64,000 nucleotides of DNA from Chlorobium sp. (GTDB lineage Bacteria; Bacteroidota; Chlorobiia; Chlorobiales; Chlorobiaceae), in assembly GCA_028277225.1 (NCBI GenBank), contig JANQHB010000030.1:1-64000 (forward strand), given 5' to 3'. Made by a program: the position numbers and the translations under genes. Positions 22,688 through 31,827 of the stretch are shown piece after piece. Position 1 is the first letter of the stretch, and the number at the start of each line of letters is the position of its first letter. The notes beneath the pieces were generated by a model. It was given only the letters and a program-made list of their open reading frames with translations. It was not told the DNA's origin and did no database searches.

Positions 22688-24883
22688 TTAATTGCTGAGA
22701 CGTTCAACCGAAAAAACACCCTGAACTTTCCTGATCTTGTCCATCAATGACTGGAGACGGGCAATGTTGCGGACATAAATCATAACCGTACCGATAAACA
22801 TTCCGTCTTTGGCATGAAGATGAATACTGCGGATGTTGGTGTCGGATTTCGAGATAACTCCCGTTATCTGGTTTATGATGCCTATACGGTCTTCACCGAT
22901 CACCTTAAGACCGGCAAGAAACTCGGTTTCGACCTTCTTGTTCCAGGATACGCTGACAACACGCTCACTTTTCAGAAGGCTCTCGTTACTGACATTCACG
23001 CAATTCTTCCTGTGTATCTTGACCAGGCCTTCCTTGGTTACAAATCCGATGATATCGTCTCCCGGTACGGGCTTGCAGCATTTGGCATAGGAATAGGCAA
23101 TATTGGGCAGTCCTTCGATAACGACTTCATCCTTTTCCCCCGCTTCTCCATCCCGCCCCTTTCGGGCAGCTTCGGCAAACGTATCGTATCCGACTTCTTC
23201 AGGTTCATTCTGTTCCGGAACAAAAGGTGGCGGCTCCTGTTCTGAAAGACTTTTTATAACCTTTTCCCCATCGATCTGCTGATTGGCAAGGGCGCTGAAA
23301 AAGTCTGCAGGCGTCTTGATGCCGTATTTGCGAACCTGCCGGATAATATCGTTTTCGGTCAGCAGCTTTTTTGTTCCGGACAGCATCTTGTCCCACATGT
23401 TTCGCCCTTTTTCTATCTGCCGGCGACGCTCCTCGTTGATTGCCGAGCGAATTTTCATACGTGCACGGTGCGTCACGACGGATTTCAGCCAGTCTGCCTT
23501 GGGTTGCTGATTTTTAGACGTTATGATCTCGACCCGGTCGCCGGACCTGAGTTCGGAATTAAGCCTGACGATTTTTCCGTTCACCTTGGCGCCGATACAC
23601 CCGTTGCCGATCTCGGTATGGATCGAATAGGCGAAATCGATCGGCGTCGCTCCTGCAGGCAGCGTTTTCATATCTCCCTTCGGAGTGAAAATATAGACCT
23701 CGTCATGGTAGAGATTCAGCTTGAAACCCTCCATGAACGACGCGGCCGAATCCGCATCCTGTATAAGCTCCCGTGCCCATTTCAGAAAGGTGTCTATCGT
23801 TGCGTCGTCTTTGGATACTTTCTCTTTGTAACGCCAGTGCGCCGCGATACCGAACTCCGCGAACTCATGCATTCGCCTCGTCCTGATCTGCACTTCGACC
23901 ACCCGTCCTTTTGGCCCTACTATCGCCGAATGAAGAGACTGATACCCGTTGTGCTTCGGAATGGAAATGTAATCCTTGAAATGCTGAGGTATGGGAGGAT
24001 ACTTCTGCGTGAGATATCCGTACGCCGCGAAACAGTCGGAAATTCGTTCCGTATCGAGTATGATCCTTATTCCGTAGAGATCATGAATTTCTTCGAAGCG
24101 CTTGTTCTTGTGGCGCATCTTGATATAAACCGAATAAAGATGCTTGGCCCGCCCCTGAACTTCAACCTTGAAGCCCTGTTTAACAAGCTCCTGCCTGATC
24201 GGAACGTTTATTTTATCAAGATAGGCTATCCGCTCTCCCCTGCTCAAACGGACCTTCTGCTGAATCACCTTGAACATTTCAGGATCGATATACTTGAATG
24301 CCAGGTTCTCCAGCTCGATCTTCATCTTTCCAAGACCGAAACGATGGGCCAGAGGCGCATAGATATCCCTGGTTTCGAGAGCAATTTTCAGGCGGCGGTG
24401 CTCCGGCAGGGCATCAAGGGTCCGCATATTGTGGAGCCGGTCACAGAACTTGATAAGAATGACCCTCACATCTTTTACAACGGAAAGAAGCATTTTGCGA
24501 AAACCTTCCGCCTGGGTGACCTCACGGTTGATCATGATGCCGGAAATCTTGGTGAGCCCTTCCACGATATCGGCCACCTCCGAACCAAGCTCGGCAGCAA
24601 GATCCTCATAGGTATAGTCACTGTCTTCTATAACGTCATGCAACAGGGCTGCAGCAACCGAAACTCCATCAAGCGGGAGTTCGGTAAGCAGAAGCTTTGC
24701 AACTTCAACAGGGTGATAGAAAAACGGTTCCCCGGAGGCACGTTTTTCCCCCTCATGAGCCCGGTAACACATAAAAAACGCCCTCTGAACCAGCGATTCA
24801 TCGTAATTTCTGAGATTCTTTCGGGCAAGACGAAGAATCTCGAGCATCTTCTCGTAATGCGCTTTTTCAATCTGGGCTAACAT
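22688..24883 (-). CDS. Bifunctional (p)ppGpp synthetase/hydrolase (Rel/SpoT)
   Basis: Makes and degrades the stringent-response alarmone. The 731 residues carry, in order, an HD hydrolase domain (FFYHPVEVAKLL at 54-65, catalytic H82-D83 in LLHDVIEDS), the synthetase domain with YGIRIILDT and HNGYQSLHSAI, a TGS domain (VYIFTPKGDMKTLPAGATPIDFAY), a helical/zinc-finger region with ASCYAKCCKP-like cysteines, and a C-terminal ACT domain. Both catalytic halves look intact. It is the only such gene in the window. Confidence 0.97.
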   Translation of the reverse strand: MLAQIEKAHYEKMLEILRLARKNLRNYDESLVQRAFFMCYRAHEGEKRASGEPFFYHPVEVAKLLLTELPLDGVSVAAALLHDVIEDSDYTYEDLAAELGSEVADIVEGLTKISGIMINREVTQAEGFRKMLLSVVKDVRVILIKFCDRLHNMRTLDALPEHRRLKIALETRDIYAPLAHRFGLGKMKIELENLAFKYIDPEMFKVIQQKVRLSRGERIAYLDKINVPIRQELVKQGFKVEVQGRAKHLYSVYIKMRHKNKRFEEIHDLYGIRIILDTERISDCFAAYGYLTQKYPPIPQHFKDYISIPKHNGYQSLHSAIVGPKGRVVEVQIRTRRMHEFAEFGIAAHWRYKEKVSKDDATIDTFLKWARELIQDADSAASFMEGFKLNLYHDEVYIFTPKGDMKTLPAGATPIDFAYSIHTEIGNGCIGAKVNGKIVRLNSELRSGDRVEIITSKNQQPKADWLKSVVTHRARMKIRSAINEERRRQIEKGRNMWDKMLSGTKKLLTENDIIRQVRKYGIKTPADFFSALANQQIDGEKVIKSLSEQEPPPFVPEQNEPEEVGYDTFAEAARKGRDGEAGEKDEVVIEGLPNIAYSYAKCCKPVPGDDIIGFVTKEGLVKIHRKNCVNVSNESLLKSERVVSVSWNKKVETEFLAGLKVIGEDRIGIINQITGVISKSDTNIRSIHLHAKDGMFIGTVMIYVRNIARLQSLMDKIRKVQGVFSVERLSN

Positions 24884-25135
24884 AGCATACCAGTATCAAC
24901 AGTCTTGTAAAGCCACACATCATATTCTGCGTTATCCGGTTGTCCTGAAATCATGGATGTACGAGTATTGAACACCGCAGCTCAGCTGTCACTTGAGGAT
25001 CATGCCGCCCCGCAACATCTGAGGCATCGATGACAAGAGGGCATGGCCGGGGATGACGACAAAAAAGACAATGCCTCTGTTGTGAATCAACCTCTTCCCT
25101 CTATGTAACAAGTAACACGAGAGTGATCAAAAGTC
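24884..25135. other. Gap between spoT/relA and uvrB
   Basis: About 250 bp upstream of spoT/relA, with no gene, repeat-family member or RNA recognised. The promoter of spoT/relA must lie here on the minus strand, but no convincing -35/-10 pair was found by eye. Confidence 0.4.
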
Positions 25136-25160
25136 AAAAAGGAAACATCCGTTTGTTTCC
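25136..25160 (-). terminator. Intrinsic terminator after uvrB
   Basis: On the minus strand GGAAAC-AAACGGAT-GTTTCC forms a 6-bp stem followed by five U residues, 33 bases past the uvrB stop. Confidence 0.7.
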
Positions 25161-25192
25161 AATGAATTCCGATACCGGATCATTTTCCGTTC

Positions 25193-27232
25193 TTACGCTT
25201 CGTTATCTTTTTCTGAAGCCGCCTGTTCGAGTCTTGACGCTTCATCTCTCAAGTAAGCCGCCTTTTCGAAATCCATACCTTCGGCAGCCTCCTGCATCGC
25301 TTGTTTCATCTCTTCGGCCATAGCATAAAGATCACCGCTGTCAAGAGACTGTATCATGTTTTCGAGAACTCTCTGGGGCCGCTGTTCGAGACCCATTCTT
25401 CTTCTTCTGAAACGCTCTTCGGCATCGGCAACACCGGTCGTATCAAGAACTTCTTCAACCGATTTCACAATGGACGAAGGAACGATCCCGTGCTCCCGGT
25501 TAAATGTCATCTGGACCGACCTGCGCCTTTCAGTCTCTTCGATGACAGAACGCATCGAGGCGGTGATTTTTGATGCATAGAACACAACCCGGCCCTCAAC
25601 GTTCCTTGCAGCCCGGCCAGCTATCTGCATAAGCGACTTGCTGTCCCTTAAAAAACCTTCCTTGTCCGCATCCAGTATCGCGACAAGCGATACTTCCGGA
25701 AGATCGAGACCTTCCCGTAAAAGATTCACCCCTACAAGCACATCCACTTCACCTGTCCGCAGTTCCCTGAGGATCTGCATACGCTCGAGGCTCTTGATCT
25801 CGGAGTGCAGATATCTTGCCTTGAGACCGGCCTTTCTGAGAAAAACATGCAGGTCCTCGCTCATGCGCTTGGTAAGCGTCATCACAAGCGATTTGAATCC
25901 TTTTGCAGTGTGTTTTCGGATCTCTTCGAGCAAATCGTCGATCTGGCCCTTGACCGGTCGGACATCGATCCGGGGATCGAGCAGGCCTGTAGGTCTGACG
26001 AGCTGTTCGACAACAGCACCGCCGGTCCTTTTCAGTTCATATTCTCCCGGGGTTGCGCTGAGACCTATCATTTGAGAAACCATCGTCTCGAATTCCTCGA
26101 AACGCAGCGGACGGTTATCAAGTGCGGAGGGCAGCCTGAAACCATATTCCACGAGAATATTTTTTCTTGAACGGTCTCCCGCGTACATCCCCCGGATCTG
26201 GGGAAAAGTCACATGGGATTCGTCTACGACAACAAGGTAATCCTCAGGAAAATAGTCCAGAAGACAGTAGGGCCTCTGACCCGCTTCCCGGCCGGAAAGG
26301 TGGCGTGCATAATTTTCTATTCCCGAGCAGTAACCAAGCTCTTTCATCATCTCAAGGTCGTAACGTGTTCTCTCCTCGAGCCTTCCCGCTTCGACAAAGC
26401 GCTCCTGGGTCCGAAGCTGGTTCAGACGTCCGGCCAGCTCATTCTCTATGTCGAGCATCGCCGTTTTGAGTTTTTCTCCTTCAGTGACAAAAAGCCTGGC
26501 CGGATAGACGAATGCATAGTCCTGTTCATCGATGATCTCACCGGTCTCATGATCGAAAAACTGGAGCCGATCGATCTCGCTGCCGAAAAACTCGACCCGC
26601 AAGGCCATATCTTCCTGCATCGGCACCAGGTCTATCACATCTCCTCTCACCCTGAATTTGCCGGACGCCAGGTCATGATCATCCCTGACAAAATGAAGCG
26701 ATACAAGCTCTTTGAGAAATTCATCCCGGTCTTTTTCCATGCCTCGACGAAGCTCGATGATCTGTGCTTTCCAGTCTTCCGGAGACCCGAGGCCGTAGAT
26801 ACAGCTCACAGAACTGACAACGATCACATCCCGGCGGCCGCTGAGCAGGGCACTGCTCGCTCTCAACCTGAGTCGCTCGATCTCGTCGTTGATCTTCAGA
26901 TCCTTGGCGATATACTTGTCCGTCGACGGGATATATGCTTCAGGCTGGTAGAAATCGTAGTAGCTGATAAAATATTCAACCGCATTGTGCGGAAAAAACT
27001 GTTTGAGTTCGCCGTAAAGTTGTGCCGCAAGGGTTTTGTTGTGACTTATGACAAGAACCGGCTTGTTGACCCTGGCGATGACATTGGCCATGGTAAAGGT
27101 CTTGCCCGAACCGGTAACACCGAGAAGTACCTGGCAATCATCTCCCCTCAGTACCCCTTCGGTCAGCTTGCCGATCGCTTCAGGCTGGTCGCCTTTCGGC
27201 TCATATGGGCTTTCAAGTTTGTACTGATCCAT
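25193..27232 (-). CDS. uvrB: Excinuclease ABC subunit B
   Basis: DNA-damage verification helicase of nucleotide excision repair, 679 residues. Walker A GVTGSGKT (38-45), the beta-hairpin segment YYDFYQPEAYIP, helicase motif DESH, and a C-terminal UVR motif (MDFEKAAYLRDEASRLE) that contacts UvrC are all present. The length is normal. uvrA and uvrC are outside the window. Confidence 0.98.
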   Translation of the reverse strand: MDQYKLESPYEPKGDQPEAIGKLTEGVLRGDDCQVLLGVTGSGKTFTMANVIARVNKPVLVISHNKTLAAQLYGELKQFFPHNAVEYFISYYDFYQPEAYIPSTDKYIAKDLKINDEIERLRLRASSALLSGRRDVIVVSSVSCIYGLGSPEDWKAQIIELRRGMEKDRDEFLKELVSLHFVRDDHDLASGKFRVRGDVIDLVPMQEDMALRVEFFGSEIDRLQFFDHETGEIIDEQDYAFVYPARLFVTEGEKLKTAMLDIENELAGRLNQLRTQERFVEAGRLEERTRYDLEMMKELGYCSGIENYARHLSGREAGQRPYCLLDYFPEDYLVVVDESHVTFPQIRGMYAGDRSRKNILVEYGFRLPSALDNRPLRFEEFETMVSQMIGLSATPGEYELKRTGGAVVEQLVRPTGLLDPRIDVRPVKGQIDDLLEEIRKHTAKGFKSLVMTLTKRMSEDLHVFLRKAGLKARYLHSEIKSLERMQILRELRTGEVDVLVGVNLLREGLDLPEVSLVAILDADKEGFLRDSKSLMQIAGRAARNVEGRVVFYASKITASMRSVIEETERRRSVQMTFNREHGIVPSSIVKSVEEVLDTTGVADAEERFRRRRMGLEQRPQRVLENMIQSLDSGDLYAMAEEMKQAMQEAAEGMDFEKAAYLRDEASRLEQAASEKDNEA

Positions 27233-27295
27233 AGCAGTGGACTGAAAAAACGTGGATGAAGCAAAAAAAAATCCGGCCCGTGCACCTGGTTAAAA

Positions 27296-27401
27296 CCTGA
27301 ATTGAGCGGTTGTCGAGCCCCGTGAAATCAGACCGAATATTTCACGGGGCCGGAGATGCAAGGCACAGAAATGCTGCATGTGTTGAAACGCTCGGTTCAG
27401 G
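27296..27401 (-). mobile_element. Miniature inverted-repeat element, copy 2 (106-bp deletion form)
   Basis: Starts CCTGAATTGAGCG and ends CGCTCGGTTCAGG, and is flanked on both sides by TTAAAA (27290-27295 and 27402-27407). It keeps the CCCCGTGAAATCAG/ATTTCACGGGG hairpin of the full-length copies but lacks much of the interior. Its internal order is the reverse of copies 1 and 4. It sits between the divergent uvrB and M16 protease genes and must have separated or altered their promoters. Confidence 0.85.
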
Positions 27402-27464
27402 TTAAAACTATTTGTGTTATTTGTTAGTTCTTTCTCAGAATCGTACCATGAATTCCGGATAGCA

Positions 27465-30422
27465 ATGTTAATGTTTCCCTTGCGACAAAAGAGCGTCCGT
27501 TCACGTTTCAGTGCCGCTGGAATTGCCGGCATGCTTGTTTTTCTGTTAATACTAACGTCCTGCACCCTGATGCAAACTGAAAGAGAGTACTCCTGCACGA
27601 CCATACCCGACGACCCCCTGCAGACAAGAATCTATACCCTCGACAACGGCCTGACCGTCTATATGAGCCCCAATCATGACGAACCGAGAGTCTATACATC
27701 GATTGCTGTCCGGGCCGGCAGCAAAAACGACCCGTCCGAGACAACAGGACTGGCCCATTACCTCGAACATATGCTTTTCAAGGGAACCGATTCCATCGGC
27801 TCGCTGGACTTCAACAAGGAAAAAGTCGAACTGCAGAAAATCACTGACCTTTACGAGCAGTACCGTTCAACCGACGACCCGGATAAAAGGGCCGACATCT
27901 ATCGCCAGATCGACAGCACATCCAATCTCGCAGCCCAGTACACAGTTCCGAATGAATACGACAAACTGCTCAGCGCCATAGGAGCCCGGGGAACAAATGC
28001 CTACACCTGGGTAGAACAGACGGTATATCTTAACGATATCCCCTCCAATCAACTCGAAAAATGGCTGACCATCGAGGCCGAGCGTTTCCGGAATCCTGTC
28101 ATGCGCCTTTTTCATACCGAACTTGAAACGGTCTATGAAGAAAAAAACATGACCATGGACAGCGACAGCAGGAAAATATGGGAAACACTGTTCAGGGGGC
28201 TTTTCCCAAACCACACCTATGGCACGCAGACAACGATCGGTGAAGCGGAGCACCTGAAAAACCCGTCCATAAAAAATGTCATGGACTACTACCGGTCATG
28301 GTACGTACCCAACAATATGGCCCTCTGCGTTGCAGGTGATTTCGACCCCCGGCAGCTTATCGCCATGATCGACGACAAGTTTTCAGCACTCGACCCCGGA
28401 CAGGTACCTGAATTTGATCCGCCCTCAGAAGAACCGATCCGCGAGCCTGTCATCGAAAAGGTAAGAGGGCCGGAGGCAGACGAACTGGTCATCGGTTTCC
28501 GCTTCAGCGGAACAGGTACCAGGGATATCGACTACCTGACTCTTATCGACAAGATTCTCTACAATAATACCGCAGGCCTGATCGACCTCAACCTCAACAA
28601 GAAACAGAAAGTCCTCGACGGAGCTTCCATGGTTGTCGAAATGAAAGATTACTCGGTCCATATTCTTTCGGCAAAACCCCGAAAAGGGCAAAATCTGGAC
28701 GAGGTCAGGAACCTCCTTCTGCAACAGCTTGACATCATCAGGAAGGGTGATTTTCCCGACTGGCTGCTCGATGCGGTCCGCAACGACCTGAAAGTCGAGG
28801 AAATGAAATCCCATGAAACAAACCGGGGCCGGACAGAATCGTTTGTCGACGCTTTTGTGCTGGGTCTCGACTGGAAAAGCGTTGTCAACAGAAGAGAACG
28901 CCTGAGCCGCATAACAAAAGAAGAGATCGTCGCCTTTGCAAGAGAACACTACGACAACAATTATGTAGCCGTCTACAAAGAGCATGGCAAAGGCAAGGAG
29001 ACACCCAAGATAGAAAAACCACCAATTACGCCGCTCCAGGTAAACCGGGACACCACATCTGTTTTTGCCGAAAACATCCTCGCTCGTAAAACCGAAGAAA
29101 TCGAGCCCGTTTTTCTTGACTTTGAACGCGACATTCATACACAGCACCTCTCACGTGACATCGATGTCCACTCGGTACAGAACAATGAAAACGACCTTTT
29201 TGTCCTGTACTTCGTCTTTGACGTCGGAACCATTCACTCAAAAAAACTCGATCTTGCACTCGACTACCTCAGCTATCTGGGAACATCGCAACAGAGTCCT
29301 GAAGCATTCAGCCAGGATATGTACAAGATCGGTGCAAGTTTTTCCGCCTTCACATCGGACGACCATCTGTACCTGAAGCTTTCAGGCCTGCAGGAACACT
29401 TCAAAACCGCCCTGGGAATGCTCGGAGAATTGCTGCATGACACTCAGCCTGATCCCGATGCACTTGAAAAACTCAAGGCCGGCGTTCTGAAGGAGAGGAC
29501 CGATGACAAGCTCTCCAAACGGAAAATCCTGTTCGAGGCCATGCAGAACTACGGACGGTACGGCGCGGCTTCTCCTTTCACCCACGTACTCGATAACCGG
29601 GAACTCACAAGCGTCACAGCTCTTGAACTGATCGGAGAAATCGACCGTCTGATGCATTACCGTCACCGGATACTGTATTACGGACCGGCAGACGCATCGA
29701 CCCTTGCCTCCGACCTGACCGGCTCGGGACAGTTCGAAAAAGAGTTCCTCCCGCCGCCGGCTGCCACTCCGTTCGCGGAAAAAGAGCAGCAGGAAAATCG
29801 TGTTTACGTAGTTGACTACGACATGACACAGGCGGAGATCCTCATGCTTTCAAGGGACCGGCAATATGATCCCGAAACCATTCCCCTGATCACCCTGTTC
29901 AACGAATATTATGGCGGAGGAATGTCATCGGTTGTCTTCCAGGAACTCCGTGAAGCAAAAGCACTTGCCTATTCGGTATTCTCGATATACCGGATTCCGA
30001 AAAAAAGAATGGACCATCACTATGTCTTCAGCTACATCGGCACACAGGCAGACAAGCTTCCGGAGGCACTTTCAGGACTCGGTGCTCTCCTGGAAAAGTT
30101 GCCTGAATCGCCGGCGCTGTTCAAAACAGCAAAAGAAGGGATCGAGAGAAAAATCCGTACCGACAGAATCACCCGTACGAAAATTCTCTTTTCACGCGAG
30201 GAAGCAAACAAACTCGGCATTACCCATGACATACGCAAAGACATCTATACGCAAACTTCAGGGTTCAATCTCGATGACATAGCAGAATTCCATAAACAAC
30301 GCATTGCAAACAGAAAATACTCGATCATGGTTCTGGGAAAACTTGAGAACCTCGACATGCAGACTCTTGAAGAGTACGGCAAAGTAACCGTTTTGTCTCT
30401 GGACGAGATTTTCGGGTACTGA
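27465..30422 (+). CDS. M16 family zinc metalloprotease (lipoprotein)
   Basis: A large 985-residue pitrilysin-type peptidase. The inverted zinc motif HYLEH (98-102) and a downstream EKNM segment (the third zinc ligand) lie in the N-terminal half; a second M16 domain in the C-terminal half lacks the motif, as usual for this fold. The N-terminus is a lipoprotein signal ending LILTSC (C33), so it is probably membrane-anchored in the periplasm. ATGs at 27465 and 27471 are both possible. The substrate is unknown. The gene stands alone between uvrB and the SPFH gene. Confidence 0.92.
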   Translation: MLMFPLRQKSVRSRFSAAGIAGMLVFLLILTSCTLMQTEREYSCTTIPDDPLQTRIYTLDNGLTVYMSPNHDEPRVYTSIAVRAGSKNDPSETTGLAHYLEHMLFKGTDSIGSLDFNKEKVELQKITDLYEQYRSTDDPDKRADIYRQIDSTSNLAAQYTVPNEYDKLLSAIGARGTNAYTWVEQTVYLNDIPSNQLEKWLTIEAERFRNPVMRLFHTELETVYEEKNMTMDSDSRKIWETLFRGLFPNHTYGTQTTIGEAEHLKNPSIKNVMDYYRSWYVPNNMALCVAGDFDPRQLIAMIDDKFSALDPGQVPEFDPPSEEPIREPVIEKVRGPEADELVIGFRFSGTGTRDIDYLTLIDKILYNNTAGLIDLNLNKKQKVLDGASMVVEMKDYSVHILSAKPRKGQNLDEVRNLLLQQLDIIRKGDFPDWLLDAVRNDLKVEEMKSHETNRGRTESFVDAFVLGLDWKSVVNRRERLSRITKEEIVAFAREHYDNNYVAVYKEHGKGKETPKIEKPPITPLQVNRDTTSVFAENILARKTEEIEPVFLDFERDIHTQHLSRDIDVHSVQNNENDLFVLYFVFDVGTIHSKKLDLALDYLSYLGTSQQSPEAFSQDMYKIGASFSAFTSDDHLYLKLSGLQEHFKTALGMLGELLHDTQPDPDALEKLKAGVLKERTDDKLSKRKILFEAMQNYGRYGAASPFTHVLDNRELTSVTALELIGEIDRLMHYRHRILYYGPADASTLASDLTGSGQFEKEFLPPPAATPFAEKEQQENRVYVVDYDMTQAEILMLSRDRQYDPETIPLITLFNEYYGGGMSSVVFQELREAKALAYSVFSIYRIPKKRMDHHYVFSYIGTQADKLPEALSGLGALLEKLPESPALFKTAKEGIERKIRTDRITRTKILFSREEANKLGITHDIRKDIYTQTSGFNLDDIAEFHKQRIANRKYSIMVLGKLENLDMQTLEEYGKVTVLSLDEIFGY

Positions 30423-30603
30423 TACATGTTCGGGTCTGTTCCGGATCACTGTATTTTTTCAGAACCGGGAGCCTGACTGCCGTCCCGGAAAGCCGGAACA
30501 CCCGATTCAGGTATTTGAAACCCTCTGCACATATCGTACCTTGAACAAATTACAATCACACGTGTCTTTTATTCATAACTATTAATCAAACAGGCTAACT
30601 GTC

Positions 30604-31515
30604 ATGACGTCACTTATTTTTCTCGGGGTAGTCCTTCTGTTTATCGGTATGACTGCCCGATCTCTCAACCCCTCGCTGCTCCGGTTTTCCGGTCTCCTGA
30701 AAACCGGTGGTATTTTCGCAATTATTCTCGGGCTTCTTTCAGCAAGTATCCGGATTGTCGAACCCGGCAAGGTCGGCGTAAAGGTTCTGTTCGGTAAGGT
30801 TCAGCAAGAAGTACTATCGAGCGGCCTCAACATCATCAATCCTCTTGTCAAGGTCGAGTTTTTCGATATTACCACCCAGACCTATACCATGTCCGGGACC
30901 GAAACCGAACTTTCCCAGCTGAGTGACGCCCCCATCAGAGTTCTGAGCGCCGACGGCCTCGAAGTAACCATCGACATGACCGTCCTTTACAGGATCAATC
31001 CCGTTCAGGCACCCGAGATCCGCCGTGAAATAGGGCCGGGGCTCTCCTACATCGATAAAATCGTGCGGCCGACAGCCAGAACGCGCATCAGGGATAACGC
31101 GGTCATCTATAATGCGGTCGACCTTTATTCGACAAAACGCGAGGAATTCCAGACCAGAATATTCGAAAGCATCAAAACCGATTTTGACAAACGCGGTATT
31201 ATTCTTGAAAACCTCCTGGTTCGCAACATATCGCTTCCTGCTTCTGTGAAAGCCGCCATCGAAGCCAAGATCAATGCCGAACAGGAAGCACAGAAAATGC
31301 AGTTTGTACTGCAGAAGGAAACACAGGAAGCCGAGAGAAAACGCGTTGAGGCAAAAGGTATATCGGACTATCAGCTGATCCTGTCACGCTCTCTGACCGA
31401 CAAGCTTCTCCGCTACGAACAGATCAAGGCGCTTCAGAACCTTGTCAAGTCGAATAACTCGAAAGTCATCATCATGGGTGACAGTAAAGGAGCGTCCGTA
31501 CTGATAGGGAAGTGA
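30604..31515 (+). CDS. SPFH/prohibitin-like (band 7) membrane protein
   Basis: A 303-residue protein with two short N-terminal hydrophobic segments (about 3-16 and 34-48), then a band 7 domain starting RIVEPGKVGVKVLFGKVQ and a coiled-coil tail (AAIEAKINAEQEAQKMQFVLQKETQEAERKRVEAKG). Its shape is that of prohibitins, which form membrane ring scaffolds and often regulate proteases such as FtsH. The role here is unknown. Its TGA stop (31513-31515) is the first triplet of a TGAATCG heptamer array. Confidence 0.92.
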   Translation: MTSLIFLGVVLLFIGMTARSLNPSLLRFSGLLKTGGIFAIILGLLSASIRIVEPGKVGVKVLFGKVQQEVLSSGLNIINPLVKVEFFDITTQTYTMSGTETELSQLSDAPIRVLSADGLEVTIDMTVLYRINPVQAPEIRREIGPGLSYIDKIVRPTARTRIRDNAVIYNAVDLYSTKREEFQTRIFESIKTDFDKRGIILENLLVRNISLPASVKAAIEAKINAEQEAQKMQFVLQKETQEAERKRVEAKGISDYQLILSRSLTDKLLRYEQIKALQNLVKSNNSKVIIMGDSKGASVLIGK

Positions 31516-31815
31516 ATCGTGAATCGTAATTCGTGATTAGTGAATCGTGATTGGGAAGAAGAGGTAGAAACAAAACTGAAACCGTAGGGGCGGGTTTCAA
31601 ACCCGCCCGTGCAGGTCATTGATGGCTGAAACTTATAGGACTTATAGGTCATATAGGACCCATAGGACCTATAAAATGTATCCGCCAATTGCAACAACTC
31701 AATAAACAAGCATCTTCTCCGAATACCGAGTACCTTTTGTGCCTTTTGAATTTTGACTTTCCCTATCTTCCCCTATTCACGATTTACGATTTACCATTCA
31801 CGATTCACCACTCCC
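31513..31815. repeat. Composite repeat island 6
   Basis: Six in-register heptamers (TGAATCG, TGAATCG, TAATTCG, TGATTAG, TGAATCG, TGATTGG; 31513-31554) begin at the stop codon of the SPFH gene. Then come the hairpin GGGCGGGTTTCAAACCCGCCC (31588-31608), GTCATTGATGGCTGAAAC, a nonamer array (31631-31674), ATGTATCCGCCAATTGCAAC, the word CTTTTGAATTTTGACTTT (also at 44458), and TTCACGATTTACGATTTACC. No gene is seen. The lptF/G-like gene starts immediately after. Confidence 0.9.
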
Positions 31816-31827
31816 GTCCTGCCTTGC

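Noticed and set aside
23468..24880. Long plus-strand open frame antisense to spoT/relA (470 codons)
   Set aside because: It lies opposite a fully convincing Rel/SpoT gene, and its product has no recognisable domain. It is a shadow of the codon pattern on the other strand.
26213..27259. Plus-strand open frame antisense to uvrB (348 codons)
   Set aside because: Entirely opposite uvrB with its motifs intact; no domain and no start signal.
30460..30512. Possible degenerate fifth copy of the miniature element (ends near GATTCAGGTATTT)
   Set aside because: Only one end is recognisable and the supposed left end and target duplication are too degraded to support it.
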